DNA from: Morganella morganii
GTDB lineage: Bacteria; Pseudomonadota; Gammaproteobacteria; Enterobacterales; Enterobacteriaceae
Assembly: GCF_019243775.1 (NCBI RefSeq)
Contig: NZ_CP069157.1
Location: 3,049,418 to 3,113,417, forward strand
Reading direction: 5' to 3'
Length of the DNA: 64,000 nt
Positions within the stretch are counted from its first letter, which is position 1. Each line of letters opens with the position of its first letter. This document shows, one piece after another, positions 18,905-27,672 of the stretch. Made by a program: the position numbers and the translations under genes. Under the pieces are notes generated by a model, which was not told where the DNA came from, searched no databases, and saw only the letters and a program-made list of their open reading frames with translations.

Positions 18905-19813
18905 TTACTTCCTGACGGCTTCTGCTATCGTCAGCAACACATCCGGGCTTTTGACGTTGGGATAAACGCCGCTGAACGGAATAACAATGTAACGTCCGTT
19001 TTTGACAGCTTCCAGGTGAGACAGCGCCGGATGATTTGCCAGCCAGGCTTTTTTCTTTTCTGCCGGTGACCAGACCGCATCGGCGAGAATAATATAGTCC
19101 GGCTGTTTATCCAGCAGTGTTTCCGGAGAGACGTGAATACCTGCCATCGGCATGTCGATAAACACATTTTCGCCCCCGGCCAGGGTGATAACTTCGGTCA
19201 TAAACCCTTTCTTTCCCTGTGACATCAGGGTGTCACTCTGGCTGTCGAGGTAAAAAATCACCGGTTTCCGGGGCAGCGGCGGCAGGGATTTTACCTGCGC
19301 CAGCGTGGCATCGATACGGGCAACGGCGGCATCCGCCTCTTTTTCCCGCCCGAGGACCCGCCCCAGGCGCTGCAAATCAATTTTAATACTGTCAAATCCG
19401 CTGTATGCCTGACGTTCGCAGGAAAATGCCATCAGATAGCTGCCGATACCGGCACGTTGCAGATCATCCTGCCCGCCCATCGAAGCCATAAAGGCAGAGG
19501 AAAACCCGGCTACGACAAAATCTGCCCCGGAGGCGATCAGTTTTTCTGTCGCGGGGTATTTGGCCGAAAAAACCGGAATACCGTGATAGCGCCCTGATTT
19601 CAGTGCCTCCGCTGAATCATCAATATAACTCACGCCCAGCATCTGCGGCCCGGCATCCAGCGCCAGTACCATATCAGCGGCATGCTGATTCATGGCAATG
19701 ATATGCTGCGGCGGCGCGGTTTTATCCCACAGCGGATCGCATTTATTTCCTGCCGCAGCCCCTGCAGACAGCAGCAACAGGATCACACTGACAGCATACC
19801 GGGTAATCTTCAT
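18905..19813 (-). CDS. Periplasmic substrate-binding protein (FecB/BtuF-like, metal-chelate ABC type)
   Basis: A 302-residue exported protein. Residues 1-21 form a signal peptide ending in AGAAA before GNKCDP; there is no lipobox. The rest is a class III binding protein of the siderophore/haem/B12 type, with blocks AADMVLALDAGPQMLGVSY, LIASGADFVVAG, IDMPMAGIHVSPETLLDKQPDYIILAD and NGRYIVIPFSGVYPN. The ligand cannot be read from sequence. It is the last gene of a three-gene operon, starting one base after the [2Fe-2S] protein gene. No matching permease or ATPase is encoded nearby, so the transporter core must be elsewhere. Confidence 0.8.
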   Translation of the reverse strand: MKITRYAVSVILLLLSAGAAAGNKCDPLWDKTAPPQHIIAMNQHAADMVLALDAGPQMLGVSYIDDSAEALKSGRYHGIPVFSAKYPATEKLIASGADFVVAGFSSAFMASMGGQDDLQRAGIGSYLMAFSCERQAYSGFDSIKIDLQRLGRVLGREKEADAAVARIDATLAQVKSLPPLPRKPVIFYLDSQSDTLMSQGKKGFMTEVITLAGGENVFIDMPMAGIHVSPETLLDKQPDYIILADAVWSPAEKKKAWLANHPALSHLEAVKNGRYIVIPFSGVYPNVKSPDVLLTIAEAVRK

Positions 19814-19814
19814 T

Positions 19815-20535
19815 TTATTTATGATCCGCCAGCAACGACGGCACCACTCTTCCCTGCTCTATCTGTTCAGAAACAAACAGATGGATCTCTTCCGGCGTGG
19901 TCAGCCGGTACCATAAATTATCCGGATAGACCGTTACCAGCGGTCCCTGGTTGCAGGGATACTGACAGTGAGAGCGGGTCAGCAGCACGCCGTTTTCATT
20001 TTCAAACAGGTTCCGCACCACAAGCTGATGGCGCAGCTGCATCAGCAGGGATTTGGCTCCCCGGCAGACACAGCGCGGCCCCATACAGAAGAAAAGGTGA
20101 TAGCGGTACGGCGGTGTTTTTTCCCAGTTCGGGTTGGATTCAGCTTTCGGCTCACGACTGTTTGACTGCTTTTCCAGTTCCGTCATCACGTCACCGGCCT
20201 GTTTGGCATCTGCCGCAGAATCCCCCCCCGGTAAGTACACACAAACTCCGGAACACCCGTAACTGCGGGTAATACTCTGCTATCTCCAGCTCCAGCGCCG
20301 ACGTCAGAGACATCAGTTTTTCGCCGGATTGCGCCGGGTCTGTCAGCACCATCAGCAGGACACAGCGGGTCTCCGGTGTGACCGTTTCCTTCAGCTGATG
20401 CAATACCGCCCCGCTGCCCACACAGCAGGCGGTATCACCGGGAAAGCCCTTCTCACTGAGTGACAGCCAGAAATCCGCAGATAAGCACGCCTCATTCTGC
20501 AACGTGTTCAGATACAGTGTGACATTCTTTCCCAT
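19815..20535 (-). pseudogene. [2Fe-2S] ferredoxin-domain protein, split by a frameshift in a G8 tract
   Basis: Read from 20535, the first frame gives 114 residues and stops at 20191. The second frame covers 20240-19815 and carries the thioredoxin-like [2Fe-2S] domain (FFCMGPRCVCRGAK, SHCQYPCNQGP). The frames differ by one base at a run of eight G (plus-strand C at 20222-20229). With seven G the gene would be one open 239-residue frame passing through SLCVLTGGDSAADAKQ. Both halves look normal, so this is a recent lesion, a phase-variable tract or a base-calling error. The N-terminal half has no family I recognise. It lies 12 bases after the TonB receptor stop and 1 base before the binding-protein gene. 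Confidence 0.8.
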
Positions 20536-20547
20536 AGCTCAGTGTCC

Positions 20548-22512
20548 TCAGAAACGGTAGGTGTAGCGCAGTTCAGCGGTTAACGGACGACCGAGGTTGT
20601 CCACTTTTTCCAGGCCGTTGCTGGTCAGACCCGCCGGGTAATCGCGGTCAAACAGGTTTTCCACCAGCAGCGTGAGCTTATGCTGCTGCGCATGATCCAC
20701 ATACAGATATGCGCTGGCATCAAACACGGTGTAATGGCCGTAGGTATCATTGCCGGATTTCAGTTCACCCACATAGCGGGCAGCCAGTTCCGCACCCCAC
20801 TGTTTCGCCGGGGCGTCATAACCAATGCGGCCGCGGGTAAAGAACTCCGGAATATCGTTGAGTGTCGCGCCGTTTTTGGTATCCAGCCAGTTACGGGTGA
20901 TATCCCCGGAGACATACCAGGATTCATCAAAGTTCAGTTTGGTCGCCAGTACCACACCTTTGGTACGGATTTCACCATCACCGTTAACCCATTTATCGTA
21001 TTTACCGACTTTCACTGTCGTGATCAGATCATTGATTTCACGGGCGTAGGCCGTTGCACCGAACTGCCATGCACCGCCGTTTTCCCACTTCGTCAGGTAG
21101 TCAAAACCGGCTTCGATGTTTTTACTGGTTTCCGCTTTCAGGTTGGCATCACCGATGGTTTGCTTACTTTCATCTTTGACATATAACTGCTCAGCGTTCG
21201 GCAGTTTAAATGCTGTTCCCACCTGGCCGCGTAAATTGAGCTTTTCATTCACCTCATATTTGGTGCTTGCCATCCAGACGGTTGCATCCTGGCCGCCTTC
21301 AAAGCGTTCATAACGCACGCCGAGACTTGGTTTCAGCTCCGGTAAGACAGGGATATCCGGCCGCACCTGTAAATACAGGGCATTGGCTTTCGCGGTATCC
21401 GTTTCGATCTTCATGACCTCATCTTTACCTTTGTACCACTGGTTATCTGTCCCGACGACAAACTCATTATCCCCGAACAGGTAAGATTTGATCTGTGCCT
21501 GAACGCCGTAGTCCCGGAATCCCCAGTAAGAATCATCATTCTGAATATCCACGGAGCCGTCCGCCAGATAGCGGCTGCGGTCATAACGGGTATTCCAGTC
21601 ATTAAGATGTGCACGGATTGAGTAGCTGGTATCCTGCGTCAGGAAATGCTCAAAGGAAACTGTGGCCAGATGATGGTCACGTTTGTTCATTGCCTGGCGG
21701 TGATGGTTCGGGGAAACCATATCCAGGTCGGCCTGTGTGTACTGGTAGAATCCCTGCAATTGTGCGGTATCCGCAATAGTCTGGGTAACCTGGACACCAA
21801 CAGATGTCACGTCATAGCCACGCTTTTTCTGACCGATCGTGCCGTTGTAATCACTGTCGCGATATGGCTGATAACCGTCAGATTTACTGCGGGTTACCCA
21901 CGCCATCAGACCGGTTTTGCCGATATCGTTATCAAACGCTTTCTCGACGTAACCCTCTCCGTAACGGCCTTTATCCGTATCCGCGCCGACACTGAATTCA
22001 CCGGACAGTACCTCTGAGGTCGGTTTTTTGGTGACAATATTAATCACACCGCTGATCGCCTGAGTACCGAAAGAGAGACTCTGCGCCCCCTGCAGCACTT
22101 CGATGCGGTCAATCGCAATCAGCGGCAGAGTATCGAGATAGATCCCGCCGAACAGGCGGTTGTTCAGACGGACGCCATCAATCAGAATTAAGGTGTCATC
22201 CGGGCGGCCGCCCATAAAGGAATATTTACCGTAGCCGTAAGCCCCTTGTCCCAGAGAGACATATAATCCCGGCACATATTGCTGTAATACCTGGTTTAAA
22301 TCGGATGACGGCCCGGAACGCTGAATTTCCTCACGGGTAATAACCTGTAATTTATTCCCGTAGTCGGCCAGTTCATTAACGGTGGTGGATTCAATGGTGG
22401 AAGATCGGACAATAATCGTGTCGTCATTATTTCCCAGTGTTCCGGCCTGCGCACAGAACGATAACAGCACCATGGCGGATAACGGTGCCAATGCAAACTT
22501 AACTGATTTCAT
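20548..22512 (-). CDS. TonB-dependent outer-membrane receptor
   Basis: 654 residues from the ATG at 22512, chosen because it begins a signal peptide (MKSVKFALAP...SFCAQA) and follows AGAAAGG; an in-frame codon 90 bases upstream lacks both. A TonB-box-like DDTIIVRSS lies just after the signal. The plug domain spans about 40-150 (LILIDGVRLNN, IDRIEVLQGAQS, SGVINIVTKKP), then a 22-strand barrel ending in aromatic ELRYTYRF. The plug resembles siderophore/haem/BtuB-type receptors; the ligand is unknown. It is first in an operon with the [2Fe-2S] protein and the binding protein. Confidence 0.88.
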   Translation of the reverse strand: MKSVKFALAPLSAMVLLSFCAQAGTLGNNDDTIIVRSSTIESTTVNELADYGNKLQVITREEIQRSGPSSDLNQVLQQYVPGLYVSLGQGAYGYGKYSFMGGRPDDTLILIDGVRLNNRLFGGIYLDTLPLIAIDRIEVLQGAQSLSFGTQAISGVINIVTKKPTSEVLSGEFSVGADTDKGRYGEGYVEKAFDNDIGKTGLMAWVTRSKSDGYQPYRDSDYNGTIGQKKRGYDVTSVGVQVTQTIADTAQLQGFYQYTQADLDMVSPNHHRQAMNKRDHHLATVSFEHFLTQDTSYSIRAHLNDWNTRYDRSRYLADGSVDIQNDDSYWGFRDYGVQAQIKSYLFGDNEFVVGTDNQWYKGKDEVMKIETDTAKANALYLQVRPDIPVLPELKPSLGVRYERFEGGQDATVWMASTKYEVNEKLNLRGQVGTAFKLPNAEQLYVKDESKQTIGDANLKAETSKNIEAGFDYLTKWENGGAWQFGATAYAREINDLITTVKVGKYDKWVNGDGEIRTKGVVLATKLNFDESWYVSGDITRNWLDTKNGATLNDIPEFFTRGRIGYDAPAKQWGAELAARYVGELKSGNDTYGHYTVFDASAYLYVDHAQQHKLTLLVENLFDRDYPAGLTSNGLEKVDNLGRPLTAELRYTYRF

Positions 22513-22708
22513 ACCTTTCTCTTTTATTATTTTGTTGTGATACATGCCGTGAAGACAGAGTCGCTCTGACTCAGAAGCAGACAATATACTGAATGAATTC
22601 AATGGGTAAATATGAGAACAGTTCTTTTTCCCGCTTTGTGAATACGGACAGATTCAGCCCCTTTTTTCTTTAAATTCCTGTAGGCAGCTGTGTCTTTTTT
22701 GTTTCATT

Positions 22709-22731
22709 TGTTAATTATCATTAATGACAAC
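22709..22731 (-). promoter_or_regulatory. Possible Fur-like site upstream of the TonB receptor
   Basis: On the minus strand the stretch reads TTGTCATTAATGATAATTAA. One half (TGATAAT) is a perfect Fur heptamer; the other half is poor. Iron control of the receptor is plausible from its family but only weakly supported here. Confidence 0.3.
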
Positions 22732-22745
22732 TATCACCTTAAACT

Positions 22746-22779
22746 CATTTATTGTTATGTTATAACATAACAATAAATG
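22746..22779. promoter_or_regulatory. 34-bp perfect palindrome (putative operator)
   Basis: The 17-base arm CATTTATTGTTATGTTA is followed at once by its exact reverse complement, with no loop. The centre TGTTATAACA and the nested GTTAT/ATAAC half-sites partly resemble Zur boxes, but the half-site spacing differs from the usual GTTATAnTATAAC. It lies about 233 bases ahead of the TonB receptor ATG and just beyond the ansB terminator. Perfect symmetry with zero loop suits a dimeric protein site better than an RNA hairpin. Confidence 0.55.
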
Positions 22780-22797
22780 CATGAAAACCGATCCGAG

Positions 22798-22835
22798 AAT
22801 AAAAAACCGCAGCCCCTTATAAGAGAGACTGCGGT
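22798..22835 (-). terminator. Rho-independent terminator of ansB
   Basis: Read on the minus strand: ACCGCAG, a 16-base loop, CTGCGGT, then TTTTTTATT. It lies 16 bases after the ansB stop. Confidence 0.85.
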
Positions 22836-22850
22836 CTGAAAATAATTTAA

Positions 22851-23894
22851 TTAATATTTTTCGAAGAATGACTGAATTTTCTGCGGATCAGTGGTCTGTG
22901 TCAGAGCCAGTTGCAGCAATACTCTGGCTTTTTGCGGGTTCAGTCTGCCGGAAGCCACAAAACCGTATACATCATCATCCACTTCCGCGTTACGTGTTGT
23001 ATAGCCCGTTGGCACCCGGCTGGCGCGGACAACCACCACGCCCTCTTTGGCTGCGGCGGCTAATGCATCAAAAACGCCTTTATACATATTGCCGTTACCC
23101 ACGCCGGCACTGACAATCCCGGCATTTCCCTCTTCCCGCAGGGCTTTTACCGGCGCATCTGAAGCATTGGCATAATTATAAACAATACCGACTTTCGGCA
23201 GTTCGCTGAGTTTACTGATATCAAACACCGCACCGGCCTGCCGTGGCAGCGCTGCCTGATAATAGGTCACTTTGCCGTTATGGATAAATCCGGTATCCCC
23301 GGCATTCACCGCTTCAAACGCCTGAACTTCCGTGGTATTCATTTTGACCACATCCCGCCCGCTAATCACCTTGTCATTCATCACCATCAGAACGCCGCGA
23401 TCGGCCGCCGACTTATCCGTTGCCAAAACTACTGCATTATAGAGATTCAGCGGGCCGTCCGCGCCCAGTGCCGTGGACGGACGCATTGCCCCCACCAGCA
23501 CAACCGGCTTATGGCACGATACTGTCAGGTCAAGAAAATACGCGGTCTCCTCCAGCGTATCGGTGCCGTGAGTGATGATAAATCCGTCCGTTTTATCACA
23601 GGTCCGGTTGATTTCTTTTGCCAGCGTCAGCCACACCTTGTCATTCATATCCTGTGAGCCGATATTCACAATCTGCTCACCACTGAGATCTGCCAGTGCT
23701 TTGACTTCCGGTACGGCATCAATCAGCGCATTGACGCCTACTTTTCCGGCCTGATAACCGGACGAAACCGACGATTCCCCGCCCCCGGCAATAGTGCCGC
23801 CGGTGGCCAGAACTGTCACAGAAGGAAGTGCAAACGCAGGGGTCATAAAGAGAGATATCAACGCGGACAGCAGAATCTTGTTGCGGTTTTTCAT
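22851..23894 (-). CDS. ansB: L-asparaginase II, periplasmic
   Basis: Hydrolyses asparagine to aspartate and ammonia in the periplasm. The 347-residue product has a signal peptide (residues 1-22, ending TPAFA). The two catalytic signatures are ATGGTIAGGGESS just after it and ITHGTDTLEETAYFLDL near residue 110, giving both active-site Thr residues and the Asp-Lys partner region. Length is normal for type II enzymes. In E. coli ansB is induced anaerobically by FNR and CRP; I find no convincing FNR site in the gap upstream here. The gene stands alone between the TonB operon and eutR. Confidence 0.95.
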   Translation of the reverse strand: MKNRNKILLSALISLFMTPAFALPSVTVLATGGTIAGGGESSVSSGYQAGKVGVNALIDAVPEVKALADLSGEQIVNIGSQDMNDKVWLTLAKEINRTCDKTDGFIITHGTDTLEETAYFLDLTVSCHKPVVLVGAMRPSTALGADGPLNLYNAVVLATDKSAADRGVLMVMNDKVISGRDVVKMNTTEVQAFEAVNAGDTGFIHNGKVTYYQAALPRQAGAVFDISKLSELPKVGIVYNYANASDAPVKALREEGNAGIVSAGVGNGNMYKGVFDALAAAAKEGVVVVRASRVPTGYTTRNAEVDDDVYGFVASGRLNPQKARVLLQLALTQTTDPQKIQSFFEKY

Positions 23895-24051
23895 ACCTGA
23901 ATACTCCGTTGCTCAGTAGAATTATAAATAGCCAATTAATAAATATAGAACTAATTAGATATTTAAATTCTCCTTACAGAGAATATTCACAGCAAGATGC
24001 TGAAAATGAGATCAGAAGCGGTATTTTAAAACGGTGACTCAGAAGAAGCCA

Positions 24052-24090
24052 TTCTGACCTGCCGGAAAGAAAACACGATGCAGGTCAGAA
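24052..24090 (-). terminator. Stem-loop downstream of eutR
   Basis: Perfect 11-bp stem TTCTGACCTGC / GCAGGTCAGAA around a 17-base loop, 20 bases after the eutR stop, without a U-tract. It probably marks the 3' end of the eut transcript. Confidence 0.5.
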
Positions 24091-24109
24091 AGCGGAAGCA
24101 GAACAACAA

Positions 24110-25144
24110 TCACATCAGACGGCGGCTCAGTGTCTCCGACGGTTTCTCATTAAACAGGCGCTGATAGTCAGTGGCGAACTGCCCCAGGTGCCAGAACCCC
24201 CACTGCATTGCTGCGTCTTTGACGGTAGTCTGTTTTGAATACGGGCTGACCAGCTCACGACGCACAGCATTCAGCCGGATGGTTTTCAGATAAGCATTCG
24301 GGCCAATACCCAGTACCTGCTGGAAGGCATTCTGCAGCGTGCGGCGGCTGACATACAGCTCATTACACAATTCCAGCACGGTCACCGGTTCGGTGGCATT
24401 TTCAAACAGATATTCACGGGCTTTAGAGACCAGTTTCAGGTAGTTCACACGGTTGGTGTAGTGCTCATCGGCCACGGTGCTGGCATCTTCCAGCAAGCCG
24501 AGGAATGCCGTCAGCAGGTTATGACTCAGGACACGGCTGACGGTACGGTTGCGTTCCTGCTCAATTTTGGAGTGCCAGAGGGCATGGCGGATATACTGCC
24601 AGATCGCCTCTTTTTTGAAGGGGTTCACCCCCACAGCCGGGTTTTCGCTGAGCAGATTCATCAGCCGCTCCGGGTTTTGCAGCACCACAGAGTGCTTTTT
24701 CAGGATATCGTGAGAGATCACCAGTCCCTGAATGTGATAGTCATCCGGCGTGCTCAGTTCAAATTCTTTTCCGCCCGGACGCACGGCTATTTTCTGCCGG
24801 CACAGCATCTGATTGCCGATATAGCCGGTATTCTGCTGCTCCCCCGGAATGCCGAACCAGAAGGCATTCGGCCAGACCATACAGGACTGGCGCAGAGACA
24901 GATTAGTGTATTCGTGGAATACCTGAAGCCCGTCAAACAGGGTTTCGGTCAGTTCCCCTTCAAACCGGCCCGGCGTCAGCTGATCATAAAGCTGCTGCCA
25001 GGCGGTAATAGCACACGCCTGATCATAGGCATCATGCGTATAACGCTGTGTAAAATTCTGCTCGATCACGATAGGGCTGAGATCGCGGTCATGCGGCACT
25101 TCATCATTAAGGTGATGTAAATCTGGTGTGATTTTTTTCATCAT
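24110..25144 (-). CDS. eutR: Ethanolamine operon activator EutR (AraC family)
   Basis: AraC-type regulator that, in Salmonella, needs both ethanolamine and adenosylcobalamin to activate the eut operon. About 344 residues. The C-terminal third carries two helix-turn-helix motifs (ELCNELYVSRRTLQNAFQQVLGIGP, then AAMQWGFWHLGQFATDYQRLF), almost as in enteric EutR. The N-terminal part (AITAWQQLYDQLTPGRFEGEL) is the sensing domain. Two adjacent ATG codons (25144, 25141) are possible; GGGGA has the better spacing to the first. It is last in the eut operon as in Salmonella, but pduT and pduS separate it from eutK. Confidence 0.93.
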   Translation of the reverse strand: MMKKITPDLHHLNDEVPHDRDLSPIVIEQNFTQRYTHDAYDQACAITAWQQLYDQLTPGRFEGELTETLFDGLQVFHEYTNLSLRQSCMVWPNAFWFGIPGEQQNTGYIGNQMLCRQKIAVRPGGKEFELSTPDDYHIQGLVISHDILKKHSVVLQNPERLMNLLSENPAVGVNPFKKEAIWQYIRHALWHSKIEQERNRTVSRVLSHNLLTAFLGLLEDASTVADEHYTNRVNYLKLVSKAREYLFENATEPVTVLELCNELYVSRRTLQNAFQQVLGIGPNAYLKTIRLNAVRRELVSPYSKQTTVKDAAMQWGFWHLGQFATDYQRLFNEKPSETLSRRLM

Positions 25145-25179
25145 TATTTTTTCCCCAAAATGAACGGCCGCCATAAATG

Positions 25180-25734
25180 TTAACCAGCGACCAATTGCTG
25201 CCAGAAATCGGGATGAGGATTCGGTACGACCATGCTGTAAACCAGCGCACCTTTATCTGCGGCGACCTGTGATGCGGCTTTTTTGGCGGTTTCGACGTCT
25301 GCAACATCGCCGCTCATCACAAAGTAACATTTACCCCCGATACCATACGCCATATGAAGTCGTATTAACGTGACGCCGGCTGCTTTAACAGCAAAATCCG
25401 CCGCCTCAATGCAGGTTGCGACACTAAAGGTTTCCACTACCCCGACGGCTTCGCGGGCATTCACATCCGTCACACCACCGATAGCCGGGAGCACATCCGG
25501 GTGGATATTACTGAGCAGAAACTCATCCACTACCTGAGCACCGCCTTTTTCCACACCGCAGCGCATTGCCTGCTGTGCGGCGGCAACATCACCGCCGACC
25601 ATCACCACATATTTGCCGGGACACACGGTTTTGCCCATCAGCAGGGTGACTTCCGCACTTTTGAGCATAAAATCGGTGACTTCCATCCCTTTGGCGATAC
25701 TGGACAGTTCCACCATCGCAATTGCACTGTGCAT
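25180..25734 (-). CDS. pduT: PduT-like tandem-BMC shell protein with Fe-S site
   Basis: A 184-residue microcompartment shell protein made of two BMC domains (about 1-90 and 95-180). Trimers of such proteins form pseudohexamers with a central pore. Cys38 in KTVCPGKYV matches the PduT cysteine that binds a [4Fe-4S] cluster at the pore in the propanediol system, suggesting electron passage across the shell. It lies 2 bases after pduS. The canonical Salmonella eut operon has no such gene, so this is an addition from a pdu-type system. Family assignment is strong; function in the ethanolamine shell is inferred. Confidence 0.9.
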   Translation of the reverse strand: MHSAIAMVELSSIAKGMEVTDFMLKSAEVTLLMGKTVCPGKYVVMVGGDVAAAQQAMRCGVEKGGAQVVDEFLLSNIHPDVLPAIGGVTDVNAREAVGVVETFSVATCIEAADFAVKAAGVTLIRLHMAYGIGGKCYFVMSGDVADVETAKKAASQVAADKGALVYSMVVPNPHPDFWQQLVAG

Positions 25735-25736
25735 AG

Positions 25737-27089
25737 TTATTCCTTCTCTATCGTGACAGCCGTGCTGTCAATATGGCGAACCACACCGCTGATACTGGCG
25801 TGAACCGGCGCACCCAGTGCTTTTTCCGGGACAGCGGCGATCAGCATGCCCGCCGTGACGTTATCCCCTTCGCTGACAACCGGTACCGCCGGGGCACCGA
25901 TATGCTGACGTAACGGGATAATCACCTGCTGCGGCGCGTAGATCTCATCAGTCATCGGCGCTTTGTGCATGTATTCCGTCAGTTCCAGACGGCGGACAAG
26001 GCGTTTGACCGGCAGCATGCGGTGCTGAGCCATCGGATCTTCCGGGCGCAGTTCACCTTCGTAGCGGATCCCTTCTTCGCGCAGCTTCACTTTCAGCATC
26101 TGATTCAGGCGCATCGGTGAGATCTCCACCGGGCAGGACCAGGCTTCACAAATCGCACATTCCGAGCAGGTCAGTGCCGCAACAACGGCTGACGGTGCGG
26201 AGATCTGCTCATACCCCACCGCGCGGACAATCAGGTGCGGCGGCAGTTCGTGGCCGATCATATGACGCGGGCAGAGCTCGGTACACATGCCGCACTGTTC
26301 ACATACGGTACGCGCCTGGTTGATCACCGTGCGCTCCGAACGGGTCCGGCGCTGAATTAAAATATGGTCATCCGGCAGGACTAATAAGCCGCCGGTGGTT
26401 TTGGTCACAGCATCATCAAGGGATGTCTGTAATTTGCCCATCATCGGCCCGCCGTTGATATACGCCGGGTTGCTGATGGTGGATCCGCCTGCCAGTGCCA
26501 GCACTTCACGCAGTGTGGTGCCGACCGGAACGGAAACGGTAACAGGATGATGAACCGCGCCGTTCACCGTCAGGACACGGTGTATCACGGCCTGTTCCTG
26601 TTCAACGGCATACGCGACATTGATCAGCGTCTGCACATTACTGACCACCACGCCGACAGACAGCGGCAGTGCCGCAGGCGGGACCCGGCGGCCGGTCGCC
26701 AGCCAGATGGTGATCACTTCATCACCGGCCGGATAAACATCCGGCAGGATATGCAGACGGACAGAATCCGGCACGCGGGCATTCAGGATATCAATGGCCG
26801 CCTGATGCTTGCCTTTGATGGCAATAATGCCCTCTTTCGCGCCGGTGGCCCGCATCGCATACAGCAAACCGCGGATCATCGCATCCGCCTCAAGGACAGC
26901 CAGCTGCTGATCCACCTGCAAAAGCGGCTCACATTCAGCCGCATTCACCAGATAGATTTCCGCCTGTGCCGCCAGTTTGACGTGGGTCGGGAACCCCGCC
27001 CCGCCCGCACCGACAACCCCTGCATCCTGCACACGCTGACGAATGATTTCGGGCCCGCACTCATGCAGACCCGGCATCAGATTACTCAT
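25737..27089 (-). CDS. pduS: PduS-like cobalamin reductase (RnfC-like flavo-Fe-S protein)
   Basis: 450 residues, the length of Salmonella PduS (451). An RnfC-like NADH/FMN domain starts at GVVGAGGAGFPTHVKLA (24-40). A SLBB-like region follows, then two [4Fe-4S] motifs: C263-x2-C266-x2-C269-x3-C273 and C308-x2-C311-x2-C314-x4-C319. The C-terminus is a lipoyl/RnfC-type barrel. PduS reduces cob(III)alamin so that an adenosyltransferase can make coenzyme B12. Here EutT, encoded in the same operon, is the likely partner. The start overlaps the eutK end by 8 bases. Confidence 0.9.
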   Translation of the reverse strand: MSNLMPGLHECGPEIIRQRVQDAGVVGAGGAGFPTHVKLAAQAEIYLVNAAECEPLLQVDQQLAVLEADAMIRGLLYAMRATGAKEGIIAIKGKHQAAIDILNARVPDSVRLHILPDVYPAGDEVITIWLATGRRVPPAALPLSVGVVVSNVQTLINVAYAVEQEQAVIHRVLTVNGAVHHPVTVSVPVGTTLREVLALAGGSTISNPAYINGGPMMGKLQTSLDDAVTKTTGGLLVLPDDHILIQRRTRSERTVINQARTVCEQCGMCTELCPRHMIGHELPPHLIVRAVGYEQISAPSAVVAALTCSECAICEAWSCPVEISPMRLNQMLKVKLREEGIRYEGELRPEDPMAQHRMLPVKRLVRRLELTEYMHKAPMTDEIYAPQQVIIPLRQHIGAPAVPVVSEGDNVTAGMLIAAVPEKALGAPVHASISGVVRHIDSTAVTIEKE

Positions 27090-27639
27090 CGCGGTTTCCC
27101 TCCTGTTTTACCCGGTAGCGGCTGCCGCGTTTGCGCAGTTTGCCCTGTTTAAACAGGTCTTCCAGCACATCACGGCTGTCCTCTATCAGGCAACTGAAAT
27201 GCATGGCCGCTTCTCCGGCGGTCACGCCGTGGCGGTGTTTGGCTGCAGCGGCAAAGATCATCATAGCATCCGCATCCGGTGCAGCGGCAGAAACAGCTGC
27301 CGCCGGAGCCGGTTCAGATACCGGAACCGGTGCCGGAGACTGCGGTTTTACCTTCACCGGTACACCGCTGAAACCGGTGACCAGCCACTCGGTATCACCA
27401 TCCGGACGGCCGATGACCTTATGGCCGATCACTTTACCGGTACGGTTTGCGGCCGCAATGCCCGCATCCACCGCCGCACGGCACGCCGCCAGATCGCCCT
27501 CAACAACAAGCGTCACCATCCCCGGGATCACCATTTCATAGTTAAGGATGCGGACATTGGCCGACTTCAGCATCGCATCCGCCGCATCAATGCCGGACAC
27601 CAGGCCGTATACCTCAAGTAATCCCAGTGAATCGATCAT
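27082..27639 (-). CDS. eutK: Ethanolamine microcompartment shell protein EutK
   Basis: 185 residues, slightly longer than the Salmonella protein (164). Residues 1 to about 90 are a BMC domain (GLLEVYGLVSGIDAADAMLKSANV). A Pro/Ala-rich linker of about 35 residues (PQSPAPVPVSEPAPAAA) accounts for the extra length. The C-terminal 60 residues (KHRHGVTAGEAAMHF...LRKRGSRYRVKQ) form the winged-helix-like domain peculiar to EutK, thought to bind nucleic acid. It is overlapped by pduS downstream. Confidence 0.9.
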   Translation of the reverse strand: MIDSLGLLEVYGLVSGIDAADAMLKSANVRILNYEMVIPGMVTLVVEGDLAACRAAVDAGIAAANRTGKVIGHKVIGRPDGDTEWLVTGFSGVPVKVKPQSPAPVPVSEPAPAAAVSAAAPDADAMMIFAAAAKHRHGVTAGEAAMHFSCLIEDSRDVLEDLFKQGKLRKRGSRYRVKQEGNRDE

Positions 27640-27672
27640 GACCTTTCTCCTGTGTTAATGACTGAACTGACT

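Larger units (their letters stand above)
22513..22850. other. Intergenic region between ansB and the TonB receptor operon
   Basis: 338 bases with no gene. It holds, in order: the promoter region of the receptor operon, a possible Fur box (22709-22731), a 34-base perfect palindrome (22746-22779) and the ansB terminator (22798-22835). Confidence 0.7.
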
